From DAOUJI01 sp965197415 (GTDB taxonomy: Bacteria; Chloroflexota; Dehalococcoidia; Lucifugimonadales; JAGWBF01), in contig OZ240207.1 of assembly GCA_965197415.1 (NCBI GenBank), positions 1,922,001 to 1,986,000 of the forward strand: DNA of 64,000 nt, in the 5' to 3' direction. A program made the translations under genes and the position numbers. The notes beneath the pieces were generated by a model. That model did not search any database, was not told the origin of the DNA, and was given only the letters and a program-made list of their open reading frames with translations. Below, piece after piece: positions 34,668 to 44,412 of the stretch (its first letter is position 1; every line of letters starts with the position of its first letter).

Positions 34668-34892
34668 ATGAGTTCTGTTCCTGGAGATTCACGTCGGCCA
34701 TTCTTCATCTCGTTCGACGACCGCCGAGAGATATTCCGTGCCCATGCGCTGGACGAGTCGGGCACGAGGTGGAACCTTGTCGAGGTTTCGCGGGATTTCA
34801 ACGAACTCTTTTCCAAGTGCACCGAGCGAGGGATGTCCTACGATGGGGCTGACTTCGACGCGCTCCCCCAGACTCTAAACCGATCCATCTAG
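34668..34892 (+). CDS. 74-residue hypothetical protein
   Basis: MSSVPGDSRRPFFISFDDRR begins a small soluble protein with a C-terminal NELFSKCTERGMSYDGADFD. No family recognised. The ATG at 34668 has GGAAGGAG at good spacing, which lies within the hairpin at 34633-34663. The last 4 bases overlap the end of the convergent gene at 34889-35128. The composition (many charged and aromatic residues) is that of a real protein, unlike the opposite frames. Confidence 0.55.
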   Translation: MSSVPGDSRRPFFISFDDRREIFRAHALDESGTRWNLVEVSRDFNELFSKCTERGMSYDGADFDALPQTLNRSI

Positions 34893-35128
34893 AGGAAAGA
34901 CTCATCGCTGTCCGCCAGCTTCTCACCGTTTTTGTAGACTTGAATTCGCGGGGCTCTGTTTCCATATGCCCGTGATAGCTTGTCATCCTTCGTTATCCGA
35001 CATATCAAGACAAAGTCTAAGGAAGGCGAACACTGCCAGCACAAAGCAATTTGCACGTTGCGAGGGTAACTATGAGCATCAGAAGCAGGAATGGTCCCAT
35101 GCTCGTCACAACGAAACTCTATATCCAT
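34889..35128 (-). CDS. 79-residue hypothetical protein
   Basis: MDIEFRCDEHGTIPASDAHS opens a small protein with two Cys-containing parts (FRCDEHG and ALCWQCSPS), then a strand-rich C-terminal region RIQVYKNGEKLADSDESFL. The CWQC pair with the first cysteine and His could bind a metal, but this is unproven. The ATG at 35128 follows AGGAGGGAACC. It is the last gene of the small minus-strand run from 36034. Confidence 0.6.
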   Translation of the reverse strand: MDIEFRCDEHGTIPASDAHSYPRNVQIALCWQCSPSLDFVLICRITKDDKLSRAYGNRAPRIQVYKNGEKLADSDESFL

Positions 35129-35158
35129 TGGTTCCCTCCTATCCGGCCGCTTGTCCTC

Positions 35159-35662
35159 TCAGCTTCGCTCGCAGTAGTCCACCACCCATTGGGCTGACGC
35201 AGCTATTTCTTCCGTAGCTAACGCGTGGATGGCGGCGGCGGCGTTGTAGTAGCCGTTGTCAAGAGTGTCGACCCCGTTCTGGTATTGAGCGGCGGCCTCG
35301 TAAATGTGTCTGGCCGCGCGAACAATATGACCCCGGTATTCAGCCAGGGACTCCGGAGCCTCAAGCCTCCCGAAGGCCACGGCCTCCCCGGACCATTCGA
35401 GCAGAGCTTCCCGCATGTCCGCCTGCCATTCAGCATTGAGCGTCAAGGAAACGTCGCTTTCCGCCCTTCCGAACAACTCCGCCAACGTGGCGGAGGGCCC
35501 GCCCGATGCTTCAAGCCCGCGGGAGACTTCCCGCAAGTACCGGACCTCTTCATCATTGAAACAAGCCGGGGTGGGACTGGGCTCGGGCGTCGGGAGTGAG
35601 CATCCCAGAGCAGCGACAAGGACCAACCCTAAGGCCACCGCTGCGGTCATGTAATGTATCAT
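35159..35662 (-). CDS. Hypothetical lipoprotein
   Basis: A 167-residue protein with a lipoprotein signal (ALGLVLVAALGCS, lipobox AALGC at about residue 20), a short Pro/Thr linker (PTPEPSPTPA) and a mostly helical domain with two Cys (ACFNDEE and VVDYCERS at the very end) that could form a disulfide. The Thr/Pro linker is like those of the BtuF and peptide-binding proteins in this window. Function unknown. The ATG overlaps or abuts the stop of the preceding gene (TGAAATG), indicating translational coupling. Confidence 0.7.
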   Translation of the reverse strand: MIHYMTAAVALGLVLVAALGCSLPTPEPSPTPACFNDEEVRYLREVSRGLEASGGPSATLAELFGRAESDVSLTLNAEWQADMREALLEWSGEAVAFGRLEAPESLAEYRGHIVRAARHIYEAAAQYQNGVDTLDNGYYNAAAAIHALATEEIAASAQWVVDYCERS

Positions 35663-35663
35663 T

Positions 35664-35876
35664 TCACTCTTTCAGGTCGCTGGTGTTAACGGAGATCCGG
35701 TATGCCTCAATCCATTCGTTGCCTTCCTTGACTTCAAGCACGAATGACATGCTGCCCCTTCCCAGATTCTTAACCGCCTCATCCCTTTCGGTCTTGAACG
35801 CCTGGTAGGCTGCGGCTTCGGTCGCCTCGAACTCCTTGATGCAATTCCGATTGTTCCAAAGACGGTATTCGGCCAT
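35664..35876 (-). CDS. 70-residue hypothetical protein
   Basis: MAEYRLWNNRNCIKEFEATE then a helical, charged stretch and VLEVKEGNEWIEAYRISVN. Unrecognised. Start ATG at 35876 with AAAGGAGAAAG upstream. The longer frame to 35933 has no better start. It lies in a different frame inside the tail of the ORF that begins at 36034; the composition of this frame is the more protein-like in the overlap. Confidence 0.6.
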   Translation of the reverse strand: MAEYRLWNNRNCIKEFEATEAAAYQAFKTERDEAVKNLGRGSMSFVLEVKEGNEWIEAYRISVNTSDLKE

Positions 35877-35899
35877 GACTTTCTCCTTTGGGTCTTTTT

Positions 35900-36034
35900 G
35901 ACGGATTGCACCACGGTTCCCGAGGAAATGCAAAGGTATCTCTGGTCTTTGTCGGGGCTTAGGCCGTTCTTGACGACGTGGGTTGATTCGCAGTAGGGGC
36001 AGTTGACCGTAACGGTCTTGGTGAATTCCGCCAT
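35900..36034 (-). pseudogene. Zinc-ribbon fragment resembling the N-terminus of IS1-type InsA
   Basis: From the ATG at 36034 (CGGAGG upstream) the first 36 codons read as a zinc ribbon, VNCPYCESTHVVKNGLSPD then KDQRYLC, typical of IS1-family InsA/IS1-like transposase N-termini. The second cysteine pair (C-x2-C after RYL) is incomplete and the frame then runs into non-protein-like sequence over the next gene. I read it as a truncated transposase remnant, though a small stand-alone ribbon protein is possible. Confidence 0.45.
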
Positions 36035-36107
36035 GCCGGGCCTCCGTAGAACTGCCCCTATTCTACAGCATCACCCTAAACGAAACGGAACCGCTTGACT
36101 ATACCCC

Positions 36108-36135
36108 TTGACAACCGTCGCCAAAGGGTTATAAT
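36108..36135 (+). promoter_or_regulatory. Sigma70-like promoter of rpoB-rpoC
   Basis: TTGACA (36108-36113), 16-base spacer, TATAAT (36130-36135): a near-perfect consensus promoter. It gives a leader of about 130 bases before rpoB, in which I see no obvious structure or leader peptide. Confidence 0.8.
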
Positions 36136-36271
36136 CGAAGGTTGCAGTATGGCTCACACTACCAGGAGCCCCCACTTCGGACCCACGTCAACGACCCTAA
36201 GGAACCTCTGCCCGATTTTGCGCATCACGCCGGCGCCGAACGTCTAAACCCCTCCCGGAGGAAGCATACGC

Positions 36272-39200
36272 ATGACAGTAACTCTGTCTAATGGTCATTC
36301 CCTGGCTGCAACCCAGACCAAGAGCTATTCCAGAATATCCCAGATCGTCGACATACCCAACCTTATCCAGAGCCAGATACAGTCCTTTCGCTGGTTTAGG
36401 ATTGAGGGTTTGGAGGAAGTTTACAAAGAGATTTCCCCTATACAGGACTACACGGGCAACAAGTACGAACTCTCTTTTTTGAAGCACTCTTTCCATGACC
36501 CCAAGAACAAAAAGGACCCCAGATACGATGACTGCAAGGGCATAGAGAATCCCAATACCGGCTTTTGCTCAGCGTGTACGAAGTACACACCCGAAGAGTG
36601 CAAGCAGAAAGAGATTACATTCGCCACTCCCCTCTACGTCAAGACCCGTCTGGTGATGAAGGAGACGGGGGAGATAAAAGAGCAGGACATCTTCATGGGC
36701 GACATGCCTATGATGACTGAGAACGCCACCTACATCGTAAACGGGGCCGAGCGGGTGGTGGTGAGCCAGCTCGTGAGGTCTCCCGGGGCCTACTTCGTGG
36801 TGGAGAAGGACATCGCCAGCGACCGGGAGTTCTGCTTCGCTAAGATAATCCCTTCCAGAGGGGCCTGGCTGGAGTTTGAAACCAGCTCTAAGAACGTGTT
36901 GTCGGTGAAGGTGGACCGAAAACGCAAGGTGTCGGCGGCCACGTTCCTGCGTGCCTTGGGCATCGCCACCGATGAAGAACTGAGGGCGTTGTACGACGAG
37001 GTGGACACCCACGAGACCCACAGCTACATAGAGTCCACCCTCCAGCGAGACCCTCCCCAAGAAGAAAAGGAAATCAACTTCAAAGAAGACGACCTGAAGT
37101 CCCTGTGGGAGTGGCTCCGCCCGGACGACGAGTATGACAAAGTCAAGGCCCGCCAGATCGCCAGCGCCCAAATCGAGTTCTACAGACGCCTTCGCCCGGG
37201 GGAACCTCCCAGCCTAGATAACGCCCGGACGCTGGTCCACGACCTTTTCTTCGAACCCAGACGGTATGACCTGGGACGGGTAGGACGCTACAAGCTCAAC
37301 TCCAGGCTGAAACACGGCGAGGACTCCGCCACCAGGACGTTGACCCGGAAGGACCTGATTGCGGTGTTCCGCACCATGATAACCATCAACAACGGCGAAG
37401 GCGCGGTGGACGACATAGACCACCTGGGCAACCGCCGTGTGAGGGCCGTCGGAGAGCTTGTGCAAAACCAGATGCGTGTCGGACTGCTCCGCATGGAAAG
37501 AATGGTGCGGGAGCGCATGACCTTGATAGACCCCGAGCAGGCGACGCCCCAGGCCCTGGTCAACATCAGACCTGTGGTGGCAGCGGTTAGGGAGTTCTTC
37601 GGAGGTTCCCAGCTGTCCCAGTTCATGGACCAGACCAACCCTCTGGCCGAACTTACCCACAAACGGCGCCTTTCGGCGTTGGGGCCGGGAGGGCTTTCCC
37701 GAGAGCGGGCGGGGTTTGACGTTAGGGACGTCCACTTCTCCCACTACGGACGGATATGTCCCATCGAGACTCCTGAAGGGCCCAACATTGGACTGCTCAG
37801 CTCGCTGGCCACCTACGCTCGAATCAATCCCCTGGGATTCATCGAGTCTCCTTACCGGAGAGTGCTCCAAGAGGTGTCCAACACCGACCCGGACATCGAG
37901 GGCCGCACCATCACCGAGACGTTGGTCAGCGTCGACGGACACACCATCCTAACGGCAGGTCACGCCGTGGGAAGAAACAGGCTGAAGCAGATAGCCGCCC
38001 TGGCCCCCCGACAGGTTAAGGTCAAGCCCTTCGTTTCCGGCAAAGAAGAGGACGTGGTCTACCTGTCTGCTGACCAGGAAGAGCAGTACGTCATAGCCCA
38101 GGCCAACGTCATCCTCGACGCGAAAAACCAGTTCACATCGGACCGCGTGGAAGCGCGAATCGGAGAGAGATACTCGGAAGAGCCGCCTGACTCTGTGGAC
38201 TACATGGACGTTTCGCCCATGCAAATCACCAGCGTCTCCGCGTCTCTGATCCCGTTCTTAGAGCACGACGACGCCAACCGGGCTCTTATGGGTTCAAACA
38301 TGCAACGCCAGTCCGTGCCCTTGCTTAGGCCCCAGGCGCCCCTTGTAGGCACGGGAATCGAGGGTCGTGTCGCTCGGGACAGCGGGCAGGTAATCCTGTC
38401 CAAGGCCAAAGGTATCGTCACGTCGGTGGATGGAAAGAACATCTCGGTGAGAGACGACGAGGGCGTGGAACATTGCCACACGCTCACTAAGTTCTCCCGG
38501 ACCAACCAGGGCACCTGTTTCAACCAGCGCCCCATAGTGGAAAAGGGAACCTCCGTTGAAACCGGGGCTGTCCTGGCGGACAGCTCCTCCACAGACGGCG
38601 GCGAACTGGCGCTGGGTCAAAACGTGTTGGTCGCTTTCATGAGTTGGGAAGGCTACAACTACGAGGACGCCATCATCATCAGCGAGAGCCTCGTGAAGGA
38701 CGACTACTTCACGTCGGTCCACATTGAAAAGTACGAAATGGAGGGCAGAGAGACGAAACTCGGCCCTGAAGAAATCACCAGGGACATCCCAAACGTGGGA
38801 GAAGAAAGCCTTAGAGACTTGGACGAGCGCGGCATCATACGTGTGGGAGCCGACGTCGGTCCCGGAGACGTACTGGTGGGCAAGGTCACTCCCAAGGGCG
38901 AGACGGAGCTGACTGCAGAAGAGAAGCTGCTGCGCGCCATATTCGGAGAGAAGTCCCGAGACGTTAAGGACACGTCCCTCCGCGTGCCCCACGGTGAACG
39001 AGGCAAGATCATCGACGTCAAGGTGCTGGACCGCAAGAACAAAGACGAGTTGCCCCCCGGTGTCAACGAGGCTGTACGGGTCTGGGTCGCGCAGACCCGT
39101 AAGATTTCCATCGGAGACAAGATGGCCGGACGGCACGGGAACAAAGGGGTAATCGCCAGAATCCTTCCTGTAGAGGACATGCCCTACCTGGAGGATGGAA

Positions 39201-40294
39201 CTCCGGTGGACATCATACTCAACCCGCTGGGGGTTCCCTCACGAATGAACCTAGGCCAAGTGCTAGAAACCCACTTGGGTTGGGCCGCCAGACACCTGAA
39301 CTTCAGGGCCACCACTCCTGTGTTTGACGGAGCTAAGGACGTCTCCATAGAGGACGCCCTGGCCAGAGTGTGGTTCGCCCAACAAGCTGGAGCAGTAGAT
39401 TCCTCAATGGGCTTGGACTCCTGGGACCTGAACATGGATCGGGTGCACAACTGGCTGTCTGAAAGAGGGTTCGAATCCGACGTACTGTACGATGACTCCG
39501 TGCACGGAGAGGCCACCTCGGCGTCCCTCAAGATATGGCTCGAAGAGACGGCCAGCATCGACGCCTCCAACATGGACGTCAACCGGATGAAAGAAGAGAC
39601 CATGCGAATCCACCGGGAGACCAATATGGCTCCTCCCATATTCGGCAAGGCGCCTCTCTACGACGGTCGCACCGGCCAGAAGTTTGACCAGCCCGTAGCT
39701 GTGGGCTTCATCTACATGCTAAAGCTCATACACCTTGTTGAGGACAAGATACACGCCAGGTCGACCGGTCCCTACTCCCTGATCACCCAGCAGCCGCTGG
39801 GAGGGAAAGCCCAGTTCGGCGGCCAGAGATTTGGAGAAATGGAAGTGTGGGCCCTGGAAGCCTACGGGGCCGCTCACAACCTCCAGGAGGTGCTGACAGT
39901 TAAGTCAGACGACGTAGCCGGACGGGTGAAGACCTACGAGGCCATAGTCAAAGGCGAGGACATCGTCCAGCCGGGGGTTCCCGAGTCGTTCAACGTGCTC
40001 CTTAAGGAACTGCAGAGCCTGTCATTGTCGGTGGAGTTGTTGAACGAGGAGGAAAGGGTCGACGCTTCCATAGAGATGGAAGAGGAATTGGACCCTGACG
40101 AGTTGCTGGCCCAAACTTTGGTCGAGAGCCTGACTGAAGGGCTGACAGAGACCGTAGAAGACGAAGCGGACGATGATGACGACGACGATGACGAGGAGGA
40201 AGACGACGAATCGGAGGTAGACCAGGAAGAAGGCGCCAAGACGGAAACAACGTCTGAAGGTCCACAGAGCATCCAGCAGCCGGACGCGGAGTAA
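36272..40294 (+). CDS. rpoB: DNA-directed RNA polymerase subunit beta
   Basis: A 1340-residue RNA polymerase beta subunit, full length. The rifampicin region is canonical (GGSQLSQFMDQTNPLAELTH, then KRRLSALGPGGLSRERAG), with the residues equivalent to E. coli Asp516, His526 and Ser531 kept, so no resistance allele is seen. Other conserved blocks: HFSHYGRICPIETPEGPNIG, NVLVAFMSWEGYNYEDAI, KMAGRHGNKGVIARILP and ITQQPLGGKAQFGGQRFGEM. The last 40 or so residues form a strongly acidic tail with a run of Asp and Glu, beyond the usual end of the subunit. The ATG at 36272 follows GGAGGAAG. rplJ and rplL, which often precede rpoB, are absent here; the gene has its own promoter. Confidence 0.98.
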   Translation: MTVTLSNGHSLAATQTKSYSRISQIVDIPNLIQSQIQSFRWFRIEGLEEVYKEISPIQDYTGNKYELSFLKHSFHDPKNKKDPRYDDCKGIENPNTGFCSACTKYTPEECKQKEITFATPLYVKTRLVMKETGEIKEQDIFMGDMPMMTENATYIVNGAERVVVSQLVRSPGAYFVVEKDIASDREFCFAKIIPSRGAWLEFETSSKNVLSVKVDRKRKVSAATFLRALGIATDEELRALYDEVDTHETHSYIESTLQRDPPQEEKEINFKEDDLKSLWEWLRPDDEYDKVKARQIASAQIEFYRRLRPGEPPSLDNARTLVHDLFFEPRRYDLGRVGRYKLNSRLKHGEDSATRTLTRKDLIAVFRTMITINNGEGAVDDIDHLGNRRVRAVGELVQNQMRVGLLRMERMVRERMTLIDPEQATPQALVNIRPVVAAVREFFGGSQLSQFMDQTNPLAELTHKRRLSALGPGGLSRERAGFDVRDVHFSHYGRICPIETPEGPNIGLLSSLATYARINPLGFIESPYRRVLQEVSNTDPDIEGRTITETLVSVDGHTILTAGHAVGRNRLKQIAALAPRQVKVKPFVSGKEEDVVYLSADQEEQYVIAQANVILDAKNQFTSDRVEARIGERYSEEPPDSVDYMDVSPMQITSVSASLIPFLEHDDANRALMGSNMQRQSVPLLRPQAPLVGTGIEGRVARDSGQVILSKAKGIVTSVDGKNISVRDDEGVEHCHTLTKFSRTNQGTCFNQRPIVEKGTSVETGAVLADSSSTDGGELALGQNVLVAFMSWEGYNYEDAIIISESLVKDDYFTSVHIEKYEMEGRETKLGPEEITRDIPNVGEESLRDLDERGIIRVGADVGPGDVLVGKVTPKGETELTAEEKLLRAIFGEKSRDVKDTSLRVPHGERGKIIDVKVLDRKNKDELPPGVNEAVRVWVAQTRKISIGDKMAGRHGNKGVIARILPVEDMPYLEDGTPVDIILNPLGVPSRMNLGQVLETHLGWAARHLNFRATTPVFDGAKDVSIEDALARVWFAQQAGAVDSSMGLDSWDLNMDRVHNWLSERGFESDVLYDDSVHGEATSASLKIWLEETASIDASNMDVNRMKEETMRIHRETNMAPPIFGKAPLYDGRTGQKFDQPVAVGFIYMLKLIHLVEDKIHARSTGPYSLITQQPLGGKAQFGGQRFGEMEVWALEAYGAAHNLQEVLTVKSDDVAGRVKTYEAIVKGEDIVQPGVPESFNVLLKELQSLSLSVELLNEEERVDASIEMEEELDPDELLAQTLVESLTEGLTETVEDEADDDDDDDDEEEDDESEVDQEEGAKTETTSEGPQSIQQPDAE

Positions 40295-40300
40295 GAAAGC

Positions 40301-43300
40301 ATGATGACAGACAGGGTGGAAACACAAGCCACCAGCTTCAACGCAATTCGAATCTCGATAGCCTCCCCAGACCAGATCAAAAGCTGGTCCCATGGAGAGG
40401 TCACGAAGCCCGAGACCATCAACTACCGCACGCTGAGGCCCGAGAAGGACGGCCTGTTTTGCGAGCGCATCTTCGGCCCCACCAAAGATTGGGAATGCTT
40501 CTGCGGCAAGTACAAGAGAATCCGTTACAGGGGTGTTGTCTGTGACCGATGCGGTGTCGAGGTCACCAGGTCCAAAGTAAGGCGCGAACGCATGGGAAAC
40601 ATCAACCTAGCTTCCCCAGTAGCGCATATATGGTTCAGCAAAGGGACTCCCAGCAGGTTGGGGCTCCTATTGGACCTGTCGCCCAGGAACCTGGAGCGGG
40701 TGCTCTACTTCGCACAGCACATCGTCGTGTTCGTGGACGACGACGCCCGGAGCCTGGCCATAGAGGACAAACAGAGGACTTACGACCTGGAAGCAGAGAA
40801 GAGGAACCAGGCCCTTGAAGTCCAGGTCACCGAAGTGGAGAGCAAGTTCCAGGAGGCCACAGCCGACTCTTCCGAAGAAGAGGAGTCCCAGGCGGAGCGG
40901 GGGGCCATTGACGCTGAAATAGCGGACATGCGCCAGAAGGTGAACGAGGAGTTGAACAAGCTGCGGGATGAGATGGAAGCCCGCGTAGACGAGCTGGAAG
41001 ACCTTCGCGTCGGCAAACTGATTGCCGAGAGTCGCTACCGTGAACTCAGGGAGCACACGGGAAACGTCTTCCGCGCAATGATGGGCGCAGAAGGCATTAT
41101 GGAGATATTGAAGCTGACAGACCTGGAGGCGCTGCGGGAACACCTCCTGCAGGAGATGCGCTCCACCTCCGGCCAGAGGCGTAAAAAGGCAATTAAGCGA
41201 TTGCGCGTCGTGGAAGCCTTCCGCAAAAGCGGCAACAAGCCGGAATGGATGATAATGACCGTGCTGCCGGTGTTGCCGCCGGACCTCAGGCCTATGGTGC
41301 AGCTGGACGGCGGCAGGTTCGCCACCAGCGACCTGAACGACCTGTACCGCCGGGTGATCAACCGGAACAACAGGTTGCGCAGGCTGCTCGACCTCGGGGC
41401 GCCGGAAATCATTGTGCGCAACGAAAAAAGGATGCTCCAGGAGGCCGTGGACGCCCTTATTGACAACGGCCGCCGGGGAAGGCCCATCCAAGGCAGCCAC
41501 AATCACAAGCTGAAGTCCTTGTCCGACCTGCTGCGGGGCAAGCAGGGCCGTTTCCGACAAAATCTGCTGGGCAAGCGGGTCGACTACAGCGGGCGTTCCG
41601 TCATCGTAGTGGGAGCCGAGTTGGCTCTTCACCAGTGCGGTCTGCCCAAGCGAATGGCCCTGGAACTGTTCAAACCCTTCGTGATGCACCGTCTTGTGGT
41701 GCTGGGCATCTCGCCCAACATAAAGAGCGCCAAGAGGATGGTGGAACGCGCCAGGCCGGAGGTCTGGGACATTCTGGAGGACGTAATCAAAGAGCGGCCA
41801 GTGCTGCTGAACCGGGCTCCTACGCTGCACAGGCTGGGCATACAGGCCTTCATGCCAGTGCTTATCGAGGGAAGCGCCATTCAGATTCACCCGCTGGTCT
41901 GCTCGGCCTTCAACGCCGACTTCGACGGGGACCAGATGGCCGTCCACGTGCCCCTGTCAGCTATGGCTGTGGCGGAGGCCAAGGAGACTATGCTCAGCGT
42001 CCACAACATGCTTTCACCAGCTTCTGGAGAACCGCTGGTCGCTCCCACACTGGACATGGTGCTGGGATGCTACTACCTGACCGACGAGGCTCCCGCCGCC
42101 GTCGGCGCCGGCAAGGTGTTCGTGGACTACGAAGAAGCACGAATGGCCTTCGAAGCCGAGCAGTTGGACCTCCGTGCGCCGATCCGCATCCGGGATGCGG
42201 AGGCTGACGGAGGGTGGCGGGACACCACTCTGGGTAGGATGATATTCAACGAGGTTCTGCCTCCTGAGATTGAGTTCAAGAACCAGCTTATGGACAAGGG
42301 CGCCCTCAAGGACCTGACAGCGGAGTGCTACCGCCAACTGGGGAACCAGGAAGCGGCCAAGGTGCTGGACAGCGTCAAGTCCCTGGGCTTCCACTACGCC
42401 ACCACGTCCGGCCTTACCATAGCCATCAACGACATTCAGGTTTCCCCGAAGAAGGACGATATCATCCGGCACGCTAACCAGCAGGTCGAAGTGTATGAAG
42501 ACCAATACATGCAGGGGCTGGTGACGGAAGAGGAGCGGTACAGCCGTACGGTGGACACCTGGACCAAAGCCGCCGACGAAATGGAGGAAATCGTCAAGGA
42601 GGACTTGTCCAACTACGGCGGCGTGGCTCTGATGGCCGTCTCAGGCGCCAAGGGAAACATCGCGCAGATTAAGCAGATGGCTGGCATGAGGGGACTCATG
42701 AGCGACCCCAAGGGCCGCATCATCGACCTGCCCATCAAGTCGAGCTTCCGGGAAGGGCTGACCGCCCTGGAATACTTCATATCCACCCACGGAGCGCGCA
42801 AAGGGCTGGCCGACACCGCGCTGAGGACCGCCGACAGCGGATACCTGACCCGCAGGCTTATCGACGTCTCCCAAGAGGTCATCATCCTGGAGGAGGATTG
42901 CGAGACCACCGACGGCATCCTGCTCCAGTCGCGAAACCACGACCCACTGCTGTCTCCCCTGGAAGAGAGTCTGCTGGGGCGCATAGCCGCGGGACCCATC
43001 GCTAATCCCAATACCGGCGAGATAATAGTCGAGAGCAACGAAGAAATCACCGAGGAACTCATCAGTCAGATGATGGAAGCAGGCATGACCGAGGCTTATG
43101 TTAGGTCGCCCTTGGCCTGCGACGCGCGCCGAGGAATATGCCAGGAGTGTTACGGCCGCATCCCCGCCACGGGAAAGGTGGTGGACGTAAACAGCGCTGT
43201 GGGCATCATCGCCGCCCAGAGCATTGGCGAGCCGGGAACGCAGCTGACCATGAGGACTTTCCACACCGGCGGTGTGGCCGGCTTGGACATAACATCCGGT

Positions 43301-44395
43301 CTACCCAGGGTTGAGGAATTGTTTGAAGCTCGGATTCCCAAGGGCTACGCCGTGCTCTCAGACATAGACGGCATCGTCGCCATACAGTCCGACGCGGAAG
43401 GCCGGCGCATCAAGGTGATTAGCACCGAGGAGTATCGAGAGGACTACTCGCTGGCGGAAGGCTACGAACTGCTGGTGGGAGCGGGCGAGTTCGTGGACGC
43501 CGGCGCCTCCCTTGCGCGGTCCCTGCCCGCTCCGGGAAGCGAAAACGGCGACGCCACAGAGGCGGCGGCAGAGATTCTGGCCGGCATGAGCGGAAAAATC
43601 GAGCTGGACGACAAGACCCTCTCCATAGTGTGGGAAGACATAGAAGAGAGGGAGTACATCGTACCGGCTTCCGCCCACGTTTTGGTCGAAGACGGCGCCA
43701 GCATCAAGGCGGGAGACGCTTTGACGGCGGGGCCGCTCAACCCGCACGACATGCTTAGAATCAGGGGCAAGGACGAGCTCCAACGCTACCTGATTGGCGA
43801 AGTGCAGAAGGTGTACCGCTCCCAGGGCGTCACCATACACGACAAACACATCGAGGTGATCCTTCGCCAGATGCTCCGCCGCGTGCAGGTGGACACTCCT
43901 GGCGACGCGGAGTTCATACCCGGCCAAATCGTCGACCGGTTCGAGTTCCAAGACAAGAACGCCAAAGTTCTGGCCGAAGGAGGGGAGCCCGCGACCGCGA
44001 AGCCGGTGCTTCTGGGAGTCACCCGCGCGTCGCTGCTGACCGACAGCTTCCTCGCCGCCGCATCCTTCCAAGAGACCACCAGAGTGCTTACTGAGGCTGC
44101 CACCACCAGCGCACGGGACCGGCTTCTAGGTCTCAAGGAGAATGTTATCATCGGGCGCCTCATCCCTGCCCGCTCCAACGTGAAGCTGCCGGAAATCATG
44201 GAGCGACCGAACGTCTCGCAACTGTTCGAACGAATGGAGAGCGAAGGGCTTCCCGCTTCCTGGCTGGAAAGGCCCCTGGACGGCGCCATAGACGGCACAG
44301 ACACCAACGGCCATGACAGTGGTGGCCAGAACGGTGTAGACGCCGCCGCCTTCCTTGAGGCTGCAATGGCGGCGGCGGAGCCGGCCGCGGAATAA
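40301..44395 (+). CDS. rpoC: DNA-directed RNA polymerase subunit beta'
   Basis: A 1364-residue beta' subunit, full length. The N-terminal zinc site is seen in CFCGKYKRIRYRGVVCDRCG, the catalytic Mg-binding loop is NADFDGDQMAVHVPL (three aspartates), the second zinc site is CDARRGICQECYG, and the bridge-helix and trigger-loop regions follow (GLADTALRTADSGYLTRRL, AAQSIGEPGTQLTMRTFHTG). A coiled, acidic insertion lies at about residues 150-240. It starts 6 bases after rpoB and shares its transcript. The C-terminus ends in an Ala-rich segment. Confidence 0.98.
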   Translation: MMTDRVETQATSFNAIRISIASPDQIKSWSHGEVTKPETINYRTLRPEKDGLFCERIFGPTKDWECFCGKYKRIRYRGVVCDRCGVEVTRSKVRRERMGNINLASPVAHIWFSKGTPSRLGLLLDLSPRNLERVLYFAQHIVVFVDDDARSLAIEDKQRTYDLEAEKRNQALEVQVTEVESKFQEATADSSEEEESQAERGAIDAEIADMRQKVNEELNKLRDEMEARVDELEDLRVGKLIAESRYRELREHTGNVFRAMMGAEGIMEILKLTDLEALREHLLQEMRSTSGQRRKKAIKRLRVVEAFRKSGNKPEWMIMTVLPVLPPDLRPMVQLDGGRFATSDLNDLYRRVINRNNRLRRLLDLGAPEIIVRNEKRMLQEAVDALIDNGRRGRPIQGSHNHKLKSLSDLLRGKQGRFRQNLLGKRVDYSGRSVIVVGAELALHQCGLPKRMALELFKPFVMHRLVVLGISPNIKSAKRMVERARPEVWDILEDVIKERPVLLNRAPTLHRLGIQAFMPVLIEGSAIQIHPLVCSAFNADFDGDQMAVHVPLSAMAVAEAKETMLSVHNMLSPASGEPLVAPTLDMVLGCYYLTDEAPAAVGAGKVFVDYEEARMAFEAEQLDLRAPIRIRDAEADGGWRDTTLGRMIFNEVLPPEIEFKNQLMDKGALKDLTAECYRQLGNQEAAKVLDSVKSLGFHYATTSGLTIAINDIQVSPKKDDIIRHANQQVEVYEDQYMQGLVTEEERYSRTVDTWTKAADEMEEIVKEDLSNYGGVALMAVSGAKGNIAQIKQMAGMRGLMSDPKGRIIDLPIKSSFREGLTALEYFISTHGARKGLADTALRTADSGYLTRRLIDVSQEVIILEEDCETTDGILLQSRNHDPLLSPLEESLLGRIAAGPIANPNTGEIIVESNEEITEELISQMMEAGMTEAYVRSPLACDARRGICQECYGRIPATGKVVDVNSAVGIIAAQSIGEPGTQLTMRTFHTGGVAGLDITSGLPRVEELFEARIPKGYAVLSDIDGIVAIQSDAEGRRIKVISTEEYREDYSLAEGYELLVGAGEFVDAGASLARSLPAPGSENGDATEAAAEILAGMSGKIELDDKTLSIVWEDIEEREYIVPASAHVLVEDGASIKAGDALTAGPLNPHDMLRIRGKDELQRYLIGEVQKVYRSQGVTIHDKHIEVILRQMLRRVQVDTPGDAEFIPGQIVDRFEFQDKNAKVLAEGGEPATAKPVLLGVTRASLLTDSFLAAASFQETTRVLTEAATTSARDRLLGLKENVIIGRLIPARSNVKLPEIMERPNVSQLFERMESEGLPASWLERPLDGAIDGTDTNGHDSGGQNGVDAAAFLEAAMAAAEPAAE

Positions 44396-44412
44396 CCGAG
44401 TCGGGTGAGGAT

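Noticed and set aside
34604..34822. Minus-strand ORF of 72 codons opposite the 74-residue gene
   Set aside because: No start signal; the plus-strand frame has a good ribosome-binding site and a more protein-like composition.
37214..37942. Long minus-strand ORFs opposite rpoB and rpoC (also 38294-39136 and 40667-41947)
   Set aside because: Antisense shadows of clearly recognised polymerase genes.
39470..39482. GGTTCGAATCC, a tRNA T-arm-like word
   Set aside because: It lies within rpoB and no cloverleaf can be drawn around it. No tRNA was found in the window.
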